A DNA stretch of 64,000 bases from Ilex aquifolium (taxonomy: Eukaryota; Streptophyta; Magnoliopsida; Aquifoliales; Aquifoliaceae). Shown in pieces: positions 32,301 to 40,569 of this stretch. A model generated the notes under the pieces. The model was not told where the DNA came from. It saw only the letters and a program-made list of their open reading frames with translations, and did no database searches. Location: the NCBI GenBank assembly GCA_951799425.1, contig OX637391.1, positions 10,240,551 through 10,304,550 of the forward strand, in the 5' to 3' direction. A program made the translations under genes and the position numbers. The first letter of the stretch is position 1. The number at the start of each line of letters is the position of its first letter.

Positions 32301-34867
32301 GGGTAATGAACCTCCCTGATAGCCTTGGCATGGAGGAGTTTGCTGACCTCCTCATTGATTGCTTTTTGCCTTTCATAAGCAAAGCTCCTCCTCTTCTGTT
32401 TGATGGGTTTGCAAGTTGGGTTTACGCATAACTTGTGGGTAATAACCGAGGGATCAATTCCTTCCATGTCTTCTTGCTTCCAAGCGAACACTCCTATATT
32501 CTCTTTTAGGAACTGGATGAGGAGTCTTTTGAGCTCAGCGTTTAGTTTGGAACCCACATAAACAAGGTGTTCTGATTTCTCATCAAGCTGAACTGGTTCC
32601 AGCTCTTCCGATGGCATTGGTCTTGTCTCCATTTCATCTCTCATGTCGAGCTCATCCAGTTGGATGTTCTCGACCTCCTTCCTTTTTACAGAAGCCAAGT
32701 AGCACTCCCGTGCTACGCGCTGGTCTCCTCGGACCACTCCGATTCCATTTTCTGTAGGGAACTTCACGACTAAATGATAGGCAGATGGGATTGCCTTTAT
32801 AGAATTTAGGGATGGCCTTCCAAGCAAGATGTTGTACGCCGATGGTGCATCGACTACTAGGAATTTGACAGTGGTAGTGGCTTGGCAAGGTGGATCCCCC
32901 AGGGTGAGCACGAGCTGGATTGAACCCAGGGGGAGCACCTTTTCCCCGGAGAATCCCAGCAAGTGAGTGCTTACTGGCTCAAGTTTTTGTCTTCCTATGT
33001 CCATCCTGTCAAACGCAGGTGCGAAAATAATATCTGCCGAGCTCCCGTTATCAATTAGAACCCGATGAACTGTTCTATTTGCCACCACAGCTCGTACCAC
33101 CAGTGGATCATCATGGGGGTATTGGCACCCTTCTAAATCAGCATCTGAAAAAGTGATAGCTGTATCCAAGCGTGGAGCCTTGGATACAGCGTGCACTTCG
33201 AGAGTTTCTTCGGCTCTGATCCGCCGGAGGTGCGCCTTCCTAGCTGAGCTTGACTCTCCACCTCCTGCGAAACCTCCAGATATCACTCTGATTTCTCCTA
33301 GAGGCTGCTGGTGCGGTGCAGGTGCCTGCTGTCGGGGTGGCGGAGGCGGAAGAGCTCGGTTCAGGTTATCATTGGCTATAAAACGACGCAGCTGACCTCG
33401 CTGGATCAAGAACTCGATTTCCTTCTTCAATTGAATACAGTCATCAGTGTGGTGTCCATGATCTCGATGATAATCACAATACTTCGTGGGGTCCCTCTTT
33501 GCCGGGTCTGCCTTCATCCTAGGTGGCCATTTTAAAAACTTCTCGTTCTGGACCTCATACAGTACTTGTGACACAGCAGCGGTGAGTGGGGTAAACCGCT
33601 GAGGCCCATACCTGGGTTGTAGTTCAGGTTGCATGGGACCCAGCCGATCTCTGACATTTCCTCTCCTCTTTGGCGAGCGGTCTCTGTCCCTCCTTGGGGA
33701 CCTCTCTCGTCCTTTTTCCTTCCTAGGGCTTCTGTCCCTTCTCTTTTCTTCTTTTTCCTTTTCCTTTCGTGAAGATGTACCGACCACCTTAGAAAGGAGT
33801 GCCTCTTCACCATTTATATATTTCTCTGCCTTGGCTAACACCTCAGCCATACTTGCCTGAGGGTTTTTTGATATGGAGAACATCAAATCCTTTGATTGCA
33901 CTCCCAGCCCTGCAATGAAAGCAGTTATGGCGAATTTTTCATCCGGGACGTCTACTTTCAATGTCTCCGAGTTAAATCTTTGGACATAAGTCCTCAGGTT
34001 TTCCTGGGGACCCTGCTTCACATTCAGCAGGTGGTAGCTCGGCTTTCTGTGTATCCGGGCTCCTATGAAATGAGAGACAAAAGCAATGGAGAGTTCTTTA
34101 AAGGATGAGATCGAGGCTGGCGGGAGCCTATGAAACCAGTTTAAGGCGGAGCCTTTCAGCGTGATAGCAAAAGCTCTGCATCGTACAGGATCCTGGTACC
34201 CATGTAGCTCCATCTGGTTCTTGTAAGTGTTGAGATGATCCACGGGATCTTTCGATCCGTTAAAGACCTCCATTTGAGGCATCCTGAATTTTGGTGGGAG
34301 AGGGAAGTGTAGCACCCCCGTGGTGAATGGGGATTCGGTTTGCTGGACCAAAACATCCATTGTAACCGGGGCCTTACTTTTTACGGCCTCCTTCATATGG
34401 CTGAGCTCTTGCTGGAAATCTTTGAAGCGTTGCTCCCAGTGCTGCTCTCTCCTGTCTTGCGGATAAGGGAAGAAATCACCTCTCTCACCCCTGTCGTTCC
34501 GACTTTGCACTTCGTCGTTAGGGCCATTACCAGGGGGTACGTAGGGGACATATCCCCTGGCCTGGCTGCCTTCCCCCCCCTCGCTGACCTCTCTATGGGG
34601 GTCCCAGTATCGAGGTTCCCTATGAGGGGGGTTATTCTGGCCTTCATGGGCCGGTGGTGCCTCTTGTGGGTGTTGTACGAGCTTTGACAGCTCTTCATTT
34701 TCCTTTAGCAAACGTTGGTTGACGAGACGCAGGGCCTCCAACTCGTTATTAATGAGGGAATTCGCCTCCTGGATGTTCCCGGGTTGCCTGCCGTGGGCAG
34801 TTTCCGGCTGATCTTGCATTCGAGGTAGGTTTGTTTGGCTTCTGCTCATATTTCGAGTTATTACCAT
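29396..34867 (-). CDS. gag-pol: Gag-Pol polyprotein, Tat-lineage Ty3/gypsy, 1823 aa, intact
   Basis: A single open frame carries all domains. Gag core is at about 195-345 (MEVFNGSKDPVDHLNTYKNQ). A degenerate zinc knuckle CDYHRDHGHHTDDC is near 464. Aspartic protease is near 604 (VLIDNGSSADII, with DNG in place of DTG, usual for this lineage). Reverse transcriptase covers about 850-1030 with YIDD near 975. RNase H follows at about 1120-1215. A second archaeal-type RNase H is at about 1255-1390 (LSVDGAANAQGSGAG). Integrase includes HHCC (HEGICGNHIGARALAG, about 1479, to CKTC) and a D,D,E core (WGLDILGP, FVSDNGKQF, PQSNGQAEV at about 1546, 1604 and 1639). The dual RNase H places it in Tat. The intact frame and near-identical LTRs suggest it may still be mobile. 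Confidence 0.97.
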   Translation of the reverse strand: MVITRNMSRSQTNLPRMQDQPETAHGRQPGNIQEANSLINNELEALRLVNQRLLKENEELSKLVQHPQEAPPAHEGQNNPPHREPRYWDPHREVSEGGEGSQARGYVPYVPPGNGPNDEVQSRNDRGERGDFFPYPQDRREQHWEQRFKDFQQELSHMKEAVKSKAPVTMDVLVQQTESPFTTGVLHFPLPPKFRMPQMEVFNGSKDPVDHLNTYKNQMELHGYQDPVRCRAFAITLKGSALNWFHRLPPASISSFKELSIAFVSHFIGARIHRKPSYHLLNVKQGPQENLRTYVQRFNSETLKVDVPDEKFAITAFIAGLGVQSKDLMFSISKNPQASMAEVLAKAEKYINGEEALLSKVVGTSSRKEKEKEEKRRDRSPRKEKGRERSPRRDRDRSPKRRGNVRDRLGPMQPELQPRYGPQRFTPLTAAVSQVLYEVQNEKFLKWPPRMKADPAKRDPTKYCDYHRDHGHHTDDCIQLKKEIEFLIQRGQLRRFIANDNLNRALPPPPPRQQAPAPHQQPLGEIRVISGGFAGGGESSSARKAHLRRIRAEETLEVHAVSKAPRLDTAITFSDADLEGCQYPHDDPLVVRAVVANRTVHRVLIDNGSSADIIFAPAFDRMDIGRQKLEPVSTHLLGFSGEKVLPLGSIQLVLTLGDPPCQATTTVKFLVVDAPSAYNILLGRPSLNSIKAIPSAYHLVVKFPTENGIGVVRGDQRVARECYLASVKRKEVENIQLDELDMRDEMETRPMPSEELEPVQLDEKSEHLVYVGSKLNAELKRLLIQFLKENIGVFAWKQEDMEGIDPSVITHKLCVNPTCKPIKQKRRSFAYERQKAINEEVSKLLHAKAIREVHYPTWLANVVLVKKTNGKWRLCIDFTDLNRACPKDSFPLPRIDLIVDATAGHELLSFMDAFSGYNQIGMDPSDQEKTSFVTEQGTYCYQVMPFGLKNAGATYQRLVNKMFQRQIGASMEVYIDDMLVKSLKAELHIEHLAESFRILQEYKMKLNPAKCAFGVSAGKFLGFIVSSRGIEANPEKVKAMVEMKSPSNTKEVQRLTGRIAALSRFVSRSSDKCQPFFQILKKAFHWDSKCEEAFEDLKRYMSSPPVLVSPLEGEILTLYLAVSDFSTSAALVREQDRAQQPVYYCSRALRGAEERYPRMKKLVLALVTTARRLRPYFQAHTVEVPTDQPMKQVLHKPESSGRLVKWAVELSEFDIRYKPRTAIKGQILADFIAEFTAVAPMETTDLVPDLPIWKLSVDGAANAQGSGAGMILTSPEGIDVEYALRFGFKASNNEAEYEAVIAGLNLAYSMEAEQLEICSDSQLVVKQIEECYEARGEKMVLYLKKVRELMKQFVQVKVRHVPRVENSRADALARLATASQEDLDRLIPVEHLPKPSVSIEEEEILSIEAQPSWMDPIVEYLQNGTLPNSAKEASKLRARSARFSLMQGKLYKHGFSMPLLKCVGDEDANYILREVHEGICGNHIGARALAGKVLRQGYYWPTMFKSATDLVRKCKTCQEHANMSHCPPEFLTSVVSPWPFQQWGLDILGPLPTGVGQCKFAVVGVDYFTKWAEVEPLATITEQKVQNFVWKSIVCRFGVPRAFVSDNGKQFDNSKFKSFCAELGIKNYFSAPAHPQSNGQAEVTIRTIESALKTKLENLKGKWVEYIPEVLWAYRTTARSATQETPFALAFGTEAVAPVEIGLQSPRVEFADPEHNDESLLLNLDLLDEKRDRALHRVRTYQRKTARYYDRRVRHRSFRVGDLVLRRLLLARKDPTHGKLGPNWEGPYIVSRIIRPGNYELQTEEGKVLPHSWNAEHLKKFFQ

Positions 34868-34907
34868 CAGTCACTGAGGAATCAGCTTACTTGTAACAGG
34901 AACAGTC

Positions 34908-34926
34908 GTTCCCACAGACGGCGCCA
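34908..34926 (-). other. Primer binding site of the Tat element
   Basis: In element sense, two or three bases after the 5' LTR end, the sequence is tggcgccgtctgtgggaa. It begins with the TGGCGCC typical of many plant gypsy primer sites. The priming tRNA cannot be named with certainty. Confidence 0.75.
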
Positions 34927-34929
34927 AAC

Positions 34930-35642
34930 TGATGGCGTAAACCTTCGGATACGAGCTAAGGAACCAGATTAATTGGCGTGAGCAGTTTGCATGGGGATTA
35001 ATATGGCATCTGAGCTACAAGGCTCGTGAAGTGGGGAATGACAGCTCTAATTAGTCGTGTGTAATGTGTGAAATACAATAGAAATATAGTGGTTCACCGG
35101 CTGATGAGCTCGGCTAGTCCACTCTCTAATGGAGGCTCTTGCTCCTGTCTCTTTATTGATGAATTGAAGGTGTTACAGTCGAATACTCAGGGAACTAGGG
35201 TTTCAGAAAATCTCTCCCTCTTGCCATGGAGGTTGCCTTCCCTTTTTATGGCCTCATGCTTACCTCTAACACGGAATTACCTCCTATATCGAAGGGATCG
35301 TGCCCTATCTTCCTCCATAATTCCGGAGTTACCTAAACTCCATATGGCTGGCTTCAAACGGAGAGTTCTTTGCCTTCTTTCGTGGGATTCTCCTTAGCTT
35401 TAGGAGGGATCGTGGTTGATTACGGGTCTTATGCCTTGGAATGGTTCTACTTTCCTTTTAGTGATACCCGTAGTTACCTTGCTGTCCTTTCATCATTCCT
35501 TAACTCGTGTCCTCAGCTGGGAGCTCTTTAGCGCTGACTAGATGAGCTCTGGCCAATGCCAGATGAGCTCTGCCTCTTCTGTCTGAGCTCCCGACCCGAG
35601 CTCATTTTCTGAGCTCGTGTCTGTTCATATCAGGTATCATCA
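34930..35642 (-). repeat. 5' LTR of the Tat element (713 bp)
   Basis: On the + strand it begins tgatggcgtaaacc and ends gtatcatca, near-identical to the LTR at 22091-22804. It is followed by the target duplication GAAAA (35643-35647). Confidence 0.97.
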
Positions 35643-35690
35643 GAAAAGATCTAGAGTGGGGTGATCTTATCGGAATGTACAAAAGTTGTT

Positions 35691-35954
35691 GAGCTTTTCC
35701 CCAAACCCATTCCCCCTCAAAACATAATTCCCCAACCCAGTCGGTTTTTAACTTAATTCCCAAACCCAGTCTTTTTTTAAAAACGTCATTTGGAATGACG
35801 TCTTCTCGCCTTAAAACGTCATTCCAAATGACGATTTTAATTTCAAATTTTTTGTATGAAAACGTCATTCCAAATGACGTTTTTAAAGTCGTCATTTAAA
35901 ATGACGTTTTTATCCTGGAATTTAAACGGTGCGTTAACAGAGACGTTAAAAATA
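35691..35954. repeat. Left TIR of the Pack-MULE-like element
   Basis: It is an inverted, near-identical copy of 39745-40008, containing four to five copies of the cgtcatt...aatgacg palindrome. Apparent ORFs across the TIRs are shadows. Confidence 0.9.
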
Positions 35955-36060
35955 AAAGGGGTTGAAAACGTCATTCTAAATGACGTTTTTAAAAACGTCA
36001 TTTAGAATGATGATTTAAACGGCTCACTTTTATTCCTCAAATCAGTCGTTAGGTCAAAAA

Positions 36061-36350
36061 TTTTGAACACATCTGAGCTCTCCTTCAAAAATTTTGAACA
36101 CATCTGAGCTCTCCTCCTCCTCCTCCTCCTCCTCCTCGAACACATTTGAGCTCTCCTCCTCCTCCTCTTCAACCACTCTCTCAGCCAGGCATTTGACCGA
36201 GTATTCAACAGATCCACAGCTGCTCCACCAGCGACTGAGCAGACCAGCGATGGAGCACCGATTGAGCAGCGACTGAGTACCGAATGAGCAGCGACTGAGC
36301 AGCGACTGAGCACCGATTGATCACTGACTGAGCACCGATTGAGCACCGAC
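36061..36350. repeat. Low-complexity and tandem repeats inside the MULE
   Basis: A duplicated tttgaacacatctgagctct is followed by (CTC)n tracts, then by several imperfect copies of gagcagcgactgagcaccga at about 36232-36350. Long ORFs on either strand here are repeat translations and not genes. Confidence 0.85.
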
Positions 36351-37823
36351 TGACTCCGCGTAATCCACAGCTCCACCAGTGAGTATGTCCATTGTCCATT
36401 CCAACGTAAATCGTATTTTGACCTCAATTGAATTTTTCCTAAATCCATTCTCCATTCCAGCCCAATCAGTCAAAAGAATTTAGGGCAAAATCGATTTTGG
36501 GCATGTGTACACTATATTTAGGACAAAATCGATATTTAGGGCGAAATCGATTTTTAGTTCTTGAGAGAATGATGTGAAAAACATGTACAGAGAATTAATT
36601 GAGATTGTAGTTTAAGGTTGGGAAACATAATAGATACTTTTTCATGTTTTTGGCACTTCATCTGTTACAAATAGAAGAGTATAGTAACTTCTCTCAGTTC
36701 TTAAACATTTGCTTGGTGGATGAAATGAAAAAAATTCATGGTGGAGATTGAGTTGATCATTGGCCAAAGTTTTTTTGAATGACTGAGGAGTTGCAATGGT
36801 CAAATGAATTTCTGTAAATGGTTAAAGACCAAATAAAGATGACTGATTATTTACTGTAGCCAAACTGATGAGTTTTCATCCTTACTTCAAAGTAGAAAGT
36901 TTGTCCATTTAAACATTGTGATGTGAAGTATTTAAGGTGATTTGTGTTCATTCCTTCTTGCTTGGTTCTTGCTTTCCATGTAGCAATGTGGAGTCTCAAT
37001 TAAGTTCATGTACTTGACCTCATTATCAAAAGAATATGACTGATTTGTCTGAGTTACTTAGCTTTCTGCAAACTTTTATGGCAGTTCTAAATTAGAGCAC
37101 CCATATACTTCACACCTAATTACGATGTAATCGGAAGTGGTAATTAAAAATTAGAGCACCCATTTAGTTCTGCTGTTTCTTTCATGTTTCTCACACCAAC
37201 CATGTCCATGAACATGTTAATAATTTACTTGTTGAAAAGACTTGGTTTTTCTCTTTTGGTTTATCTATCTATCTGAGTTTTATTGTTCTTTCACGGGTGA
37301 GTTGTAGCCTTTTTGCAAATAGAGCGAAGGAAGCAACACTAAATCGTACTGGGGTAAAGAACTTTCACTAGCATTTGAAATGTAACTGAAGCAGTGGTAA
37401 TGATTTTACATACCTCTGATTCACTGTCCAATCTCAACTTGTTAACCAGATACTTCGTTAACAACCGAATTGTCATCAGAAAATGGATGCATTGCTGACC
37501 TTGATGAGGTCTGTGCTTATTTGTCTTGTTTAGGGGATTTTTTGTATGTGCAGGTTTTTTTACGGCACAGAAAAGTATTTTTTAATTGCCAATCTTTGAA
37601 TTGTAAATTACTATTATTTTTTTCATTTTTTTGTTAGTCATAGACCCCATGTTTTAAATGGTAAGTTCACTATTCGTCGTGGCCTCGGACATGGATTTCA
37701 AATTTATCTCATACCGGTACCCATACCATCTAAGAAAGGTTTAAGTGAGATCGAGAATAAAATTACTTCTATCACATTACTTTTGACATATGAGAGTTAA
37801 TGTCTTCGTTTTTTATCCTTCAG

Positions 37824-38093
37824 GTTTGTGGGTTGAAGTGGTCTCACGATGACGGGGAACTTGCATCGGGTGGCAATGATAATCAGGTAGTTATTCATCC
37901 ATTGGACTTTTTGTTTCCCATATTCCAAGTATGCTTCGAAATGTAGTGCAGTAATTCAAATTGCTTATGGTATGGTGAACAGCTTTTGGTCTGGAATCAA
38001 CATTCTCAGCAGCCGATACTAAAACTCGCAGAGCACACTGCTGTTGTAAAAGCCATTGCCTGGTCACCCCACCAGAATGGCCTTCTTGCATCT
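37824..38093 (+). pseudogene. Captured fragment of a CCS52/FIZZY-RELATED (FZR) WD40 gene
   Basis: Two consecutive exons with original splice sites survive. Exon a is 37824-37886 (21 codons: VCGLKWSHDDGELASGGNDN and Q), with acceptor ttatccttcag and donor gtagtt. Exon b starts at 37983 after tggtgaacag and reads LLVWNQHSQQPILKL, then AVVKAIAWSPHQNGLLAS, before similarity stops at about 38093. These are adjoining WD40 blades of the plant APC/C activator CCS52/FZR, which promotes endoreduplication. The retained intron shows a genomic DNA capture, not a cDNA. It runs into a stop soon after 38093, so no working activator is made. The host parent gene is elsewhere. Confidence 0.85.
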
Positions 38094-38253
38094 AGAAGAT
38101 GGCTAAGTGTGCTTGCCATTTGATTATAAACAAATGGTAAGAGAGAGTTCATGTTCATTTATAATTGTATATAATTGGGTTTGTGTCGTATCGAGTTCAT
38201 ACTGTGTACAACTCAATTCCAGTTCTAGGAGTATCTATTATGGAACTGATATT

Positions 38254-38463
38254 TTATAACTGATACTTTTCACATTCTTGTAAATCATAGACCTGTTTGC
38301 TAAACATCAGGTAGAATTTGTCAACTTCATGGAGTTTTTGGTGGGAAGCTGTGGATTGGAACCGAGGAACTCTGGGTTTCTTGGCGCTCTCAAAGATCAA
38401 TAAGGAGGAAAGAACCGAGACGAGCAGCAGAGTCTCCACATCAATATCAAGATGAGGCGGCAT
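38254..38463 (-). other. Second possible captured exon, unrecognised
   Basis: The minus-strand frame starts at MPPHLDIDVETLLLVSVLSS (38463) and continues for 69 codons, inside the MULE. The hydrophobic start and coding-like composition could reflect a second captured host exon in opposite orientation. No family was recognised and it may be chance. Confidence 0.25.
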
Positions 38464-39209
38464 TGTCTCTATAGACTTGAGTCATGTTGGCATGGCTTCC
38501 TTATTATGTTTACCCTTGAACCCCCATCATTGACAATCTATGTTTTTTTAGTGTTGGGGGTTAGAGCAATGTCCTAACTGTAAATTGGCTGGTTCTATCC
38601 ATAATTTCTATTTCACTCGTCCAGCCCTCTTTACGAACTTGTACAATCGATGCCACAAATGATCAAAACATGTCCATTTTCAATGACTCTGAAAAATATC
38701 ATTGATTGAATATCGAATTCCATATGCTTTGATTCTTTCGGAATGTTTCGAATTGTTTTGACCAACATTACGAAATATTTTAGAAAATTTTCTAATATTT
38801 TCTTTTTTTCCATTCCATTACCAAAACATTTATGAAATGTTTCTATTTCCCAATTGATCGAAATAACACACTAAAATAAAATTTTGTTCCTTACCCACAT
38901 ATTCAGAATAGAATAATGCAATTTCATATGTTTTTGGATAAACCACCCAGTGAAAAAAAAAAAGTAGGTCATAAATCAAACAAAAATGGGGGCAGTGTGG
39001 CATTACTCTGCTGCTTCTCCTGACATGCCTCAAGTAATTACATTCTCCAGTGCAGCAGTTCAAGCAAAGCCCTTGATTTCCATATTTTGAAGTTTTTCGC
39101 ACTTTTGTAGGTCATCTATAAATGTTCGATGAACATTTATACCATCAAATTATAATACATAATTTTTTTAGCATATACACAACAAATTTCTAAAAAACAA
39201 AATGTTTTA

Positions 39210-39298
39210 AAATACGTCATTTACAGTGACGTTTTTAAAAAATGCTGAGTTTGAGAAATAAAATTTTAGGTCCTACTTGGTTTGGGGAAAAGCTCCTC
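39210..39298. repeat. Degenerate internal copy of the MULE terminus
   Basis: Sequence here (acgtcatttacagtgacgtttttaa spaced with ggtttggggaaaagctc) matches the element's right terminus in the same orientation but is diverged. It could be an older right end or a nested relative. Confidence 0.55.
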
Positions 39299-40018
39299 CA
39301 GATTGATATGCTTTTATGACATGAAAAGTGAAATTATAATATTGGGATTCTTTTTATAGCATCTTAGTAAATCATGGGTTTACATACTTTTTCATATAAA
39401 AGTGAGCTTTCAAAACACACGTTTTTAACTTTTTTTATTAAATATATGTTTTACAAATATGTTTTTATATTGAAATATATGAAATTAAATTATGCTTTTA
39501 TATTTTATTTTCAATTATAAAATAAGTTCATATTTATTATGAAAAGGGAATTTAATTCTAAAATTTATTTAATTTTTTTTTTCGGGTGAATCATGATGTG
39601 AGATATAAGGTGGAGTTATTTGCTTTTTTATAAACTTTATTACAAGTTGGTGGTGATTTTTTTGGCTAAGACAAAATCATTTGGAATGAGAGAAGTTAAA
39701 AAAAAAAATTTGGGAAGAAGAGGAATGACGTCTTCTGCCATTTATATTTTTAACGTCTCTGTTAACGCACCGTTTAAATTCCAGGATAAAAACGTCATTT
39801 TAAATGACGACTTTAAAAACGTCATTTGGAATGACGTTTTCATACAAAAAATTTGAAATTAAAATCGTCATTTGGAATGACGTTTTAAGGCGAGAAGACG
39901 TCATTCCAAATGACGTTTTTAAAAAAAGACTGGGTTTGGGAATTAAGTTAAAAACCGACTGGGTTGGGGAATTATGTTTTGAGGGGGAATGGGTTTGGGG
40001 AAAAGCTCAAAAGTTGTT

Positions 40019-40569
40019 GCACAATAATTTCTGGTAATAATGTTTTCAATACCATGATTTTGTAATATTAGGATAATTATAATTATTGAGGTTATTGTGT
40101 CACTTGTCATGATACTACAATGGGAAAATACAATTTAGACTTAATTTATTGAATTTATTTGCTAAACTGATATATAATAGTTATTGAATTGCTAGCAGTT
40201 CCCAATTAATAGAAATATTTATTATCAATCTAATGACAGAGAATAATTAAAAAAATAAATAAAAATCATTTAAACACGGGTTGATATTTTATGGACCAGA
40301 TTAATAAAAATAATATGTTAAAGACCAATTTGACAGAAGTCGCATGACAAAAATGTATTTTATCATATCTAAGTATACAGGGTAAATTTAGACGGACCAA
40401 AATTACGGACAAAAGAAAATTATTTTGTTAGCATGTCAGAATCATATATATCATTTAGTTCATATTTTTTTGTTCAGTTACATAATACCCTTAATTGTAA
40501 GGCTAGTGTATACCCAAAATGTATCCATACTGACAAGATATTGAAAAATAAGTAAATATTGGATACTTA
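40019..40569. other. AT-rich spacer, no gene
   Basis: No coding similarity. It ends in TTA (40567-40569), the left target duplication of the Harbinger element. Confidence 0.6.

Larger units (their letters stand above)
22091..35642 (-). mobile_element. Complete Tat-lineage Ty3/gypsy LTR retrotransposon, 13.55 kb
   Basis: Both LTRs, a perfect 5-bp target duplication (GAAAA at 22086-22090 and 35643-35647), primer site, polypurine tract and an uninterrupted 1823-codon gag-pol are present. The pol order is protease, reverse transcriptase, RNase H, a second archaeal-type RNase H, then integrase, which defines the Tat lineage. The LTRs differ by about two substitutions and one 1-bp indel, so insertion was recent. 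Sense is the minus strand. Between pol and the 3' LTR lie about 6.6 kb carrying two spliced genes on the opposite strand and a minisatellite. Confidence 0.96.
35691..40008. mobile_element. Pack-MULE-like element with captured gene fragments, 4.3 kb
   Basis: Terminal inverted repeats of about 264 bp (35691-35954 and 39745-40008) begin gagcttttccccaaaccc. They are flanked by a perfect 10-bp target duplication AAAAGTTGTT at 35681-35690 and 40009-40018. Long TIRs with a 9-11-bp duplication indicate the Mutator superfamily. No MURA transposase is encoded. The subterminal DNA holds many copies of a palindromic motif (acgtcatttggaatgacgt and variants). The interior holds exon-intron fragments of a CCS52/FZR gene, so this is a gene-carrying, non-autonomous MULE. 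Confidence 0.88.

Noticed and set aside
29629-34698. Many + and - strand ORFs of 60-115 codons overlapping gag-pol
   Set aside because: They are shadow frames of the 1823-codon polyprotein, with no independent domain or conservation.
35691-36010. cgtcatt...aatgacg palindromes as bZIP operator cluster
   Set aside because: They are repeated in both TIRs and are better explained as transposase-binding subterminal repeats of the MULE.
36002-36448. 148-codon minus-strand ORF with Cys-Ser and Arg repeats
   Set aside because: It is a translation of CTC and gagcagcgactgagc tandem repeats in the MULE.
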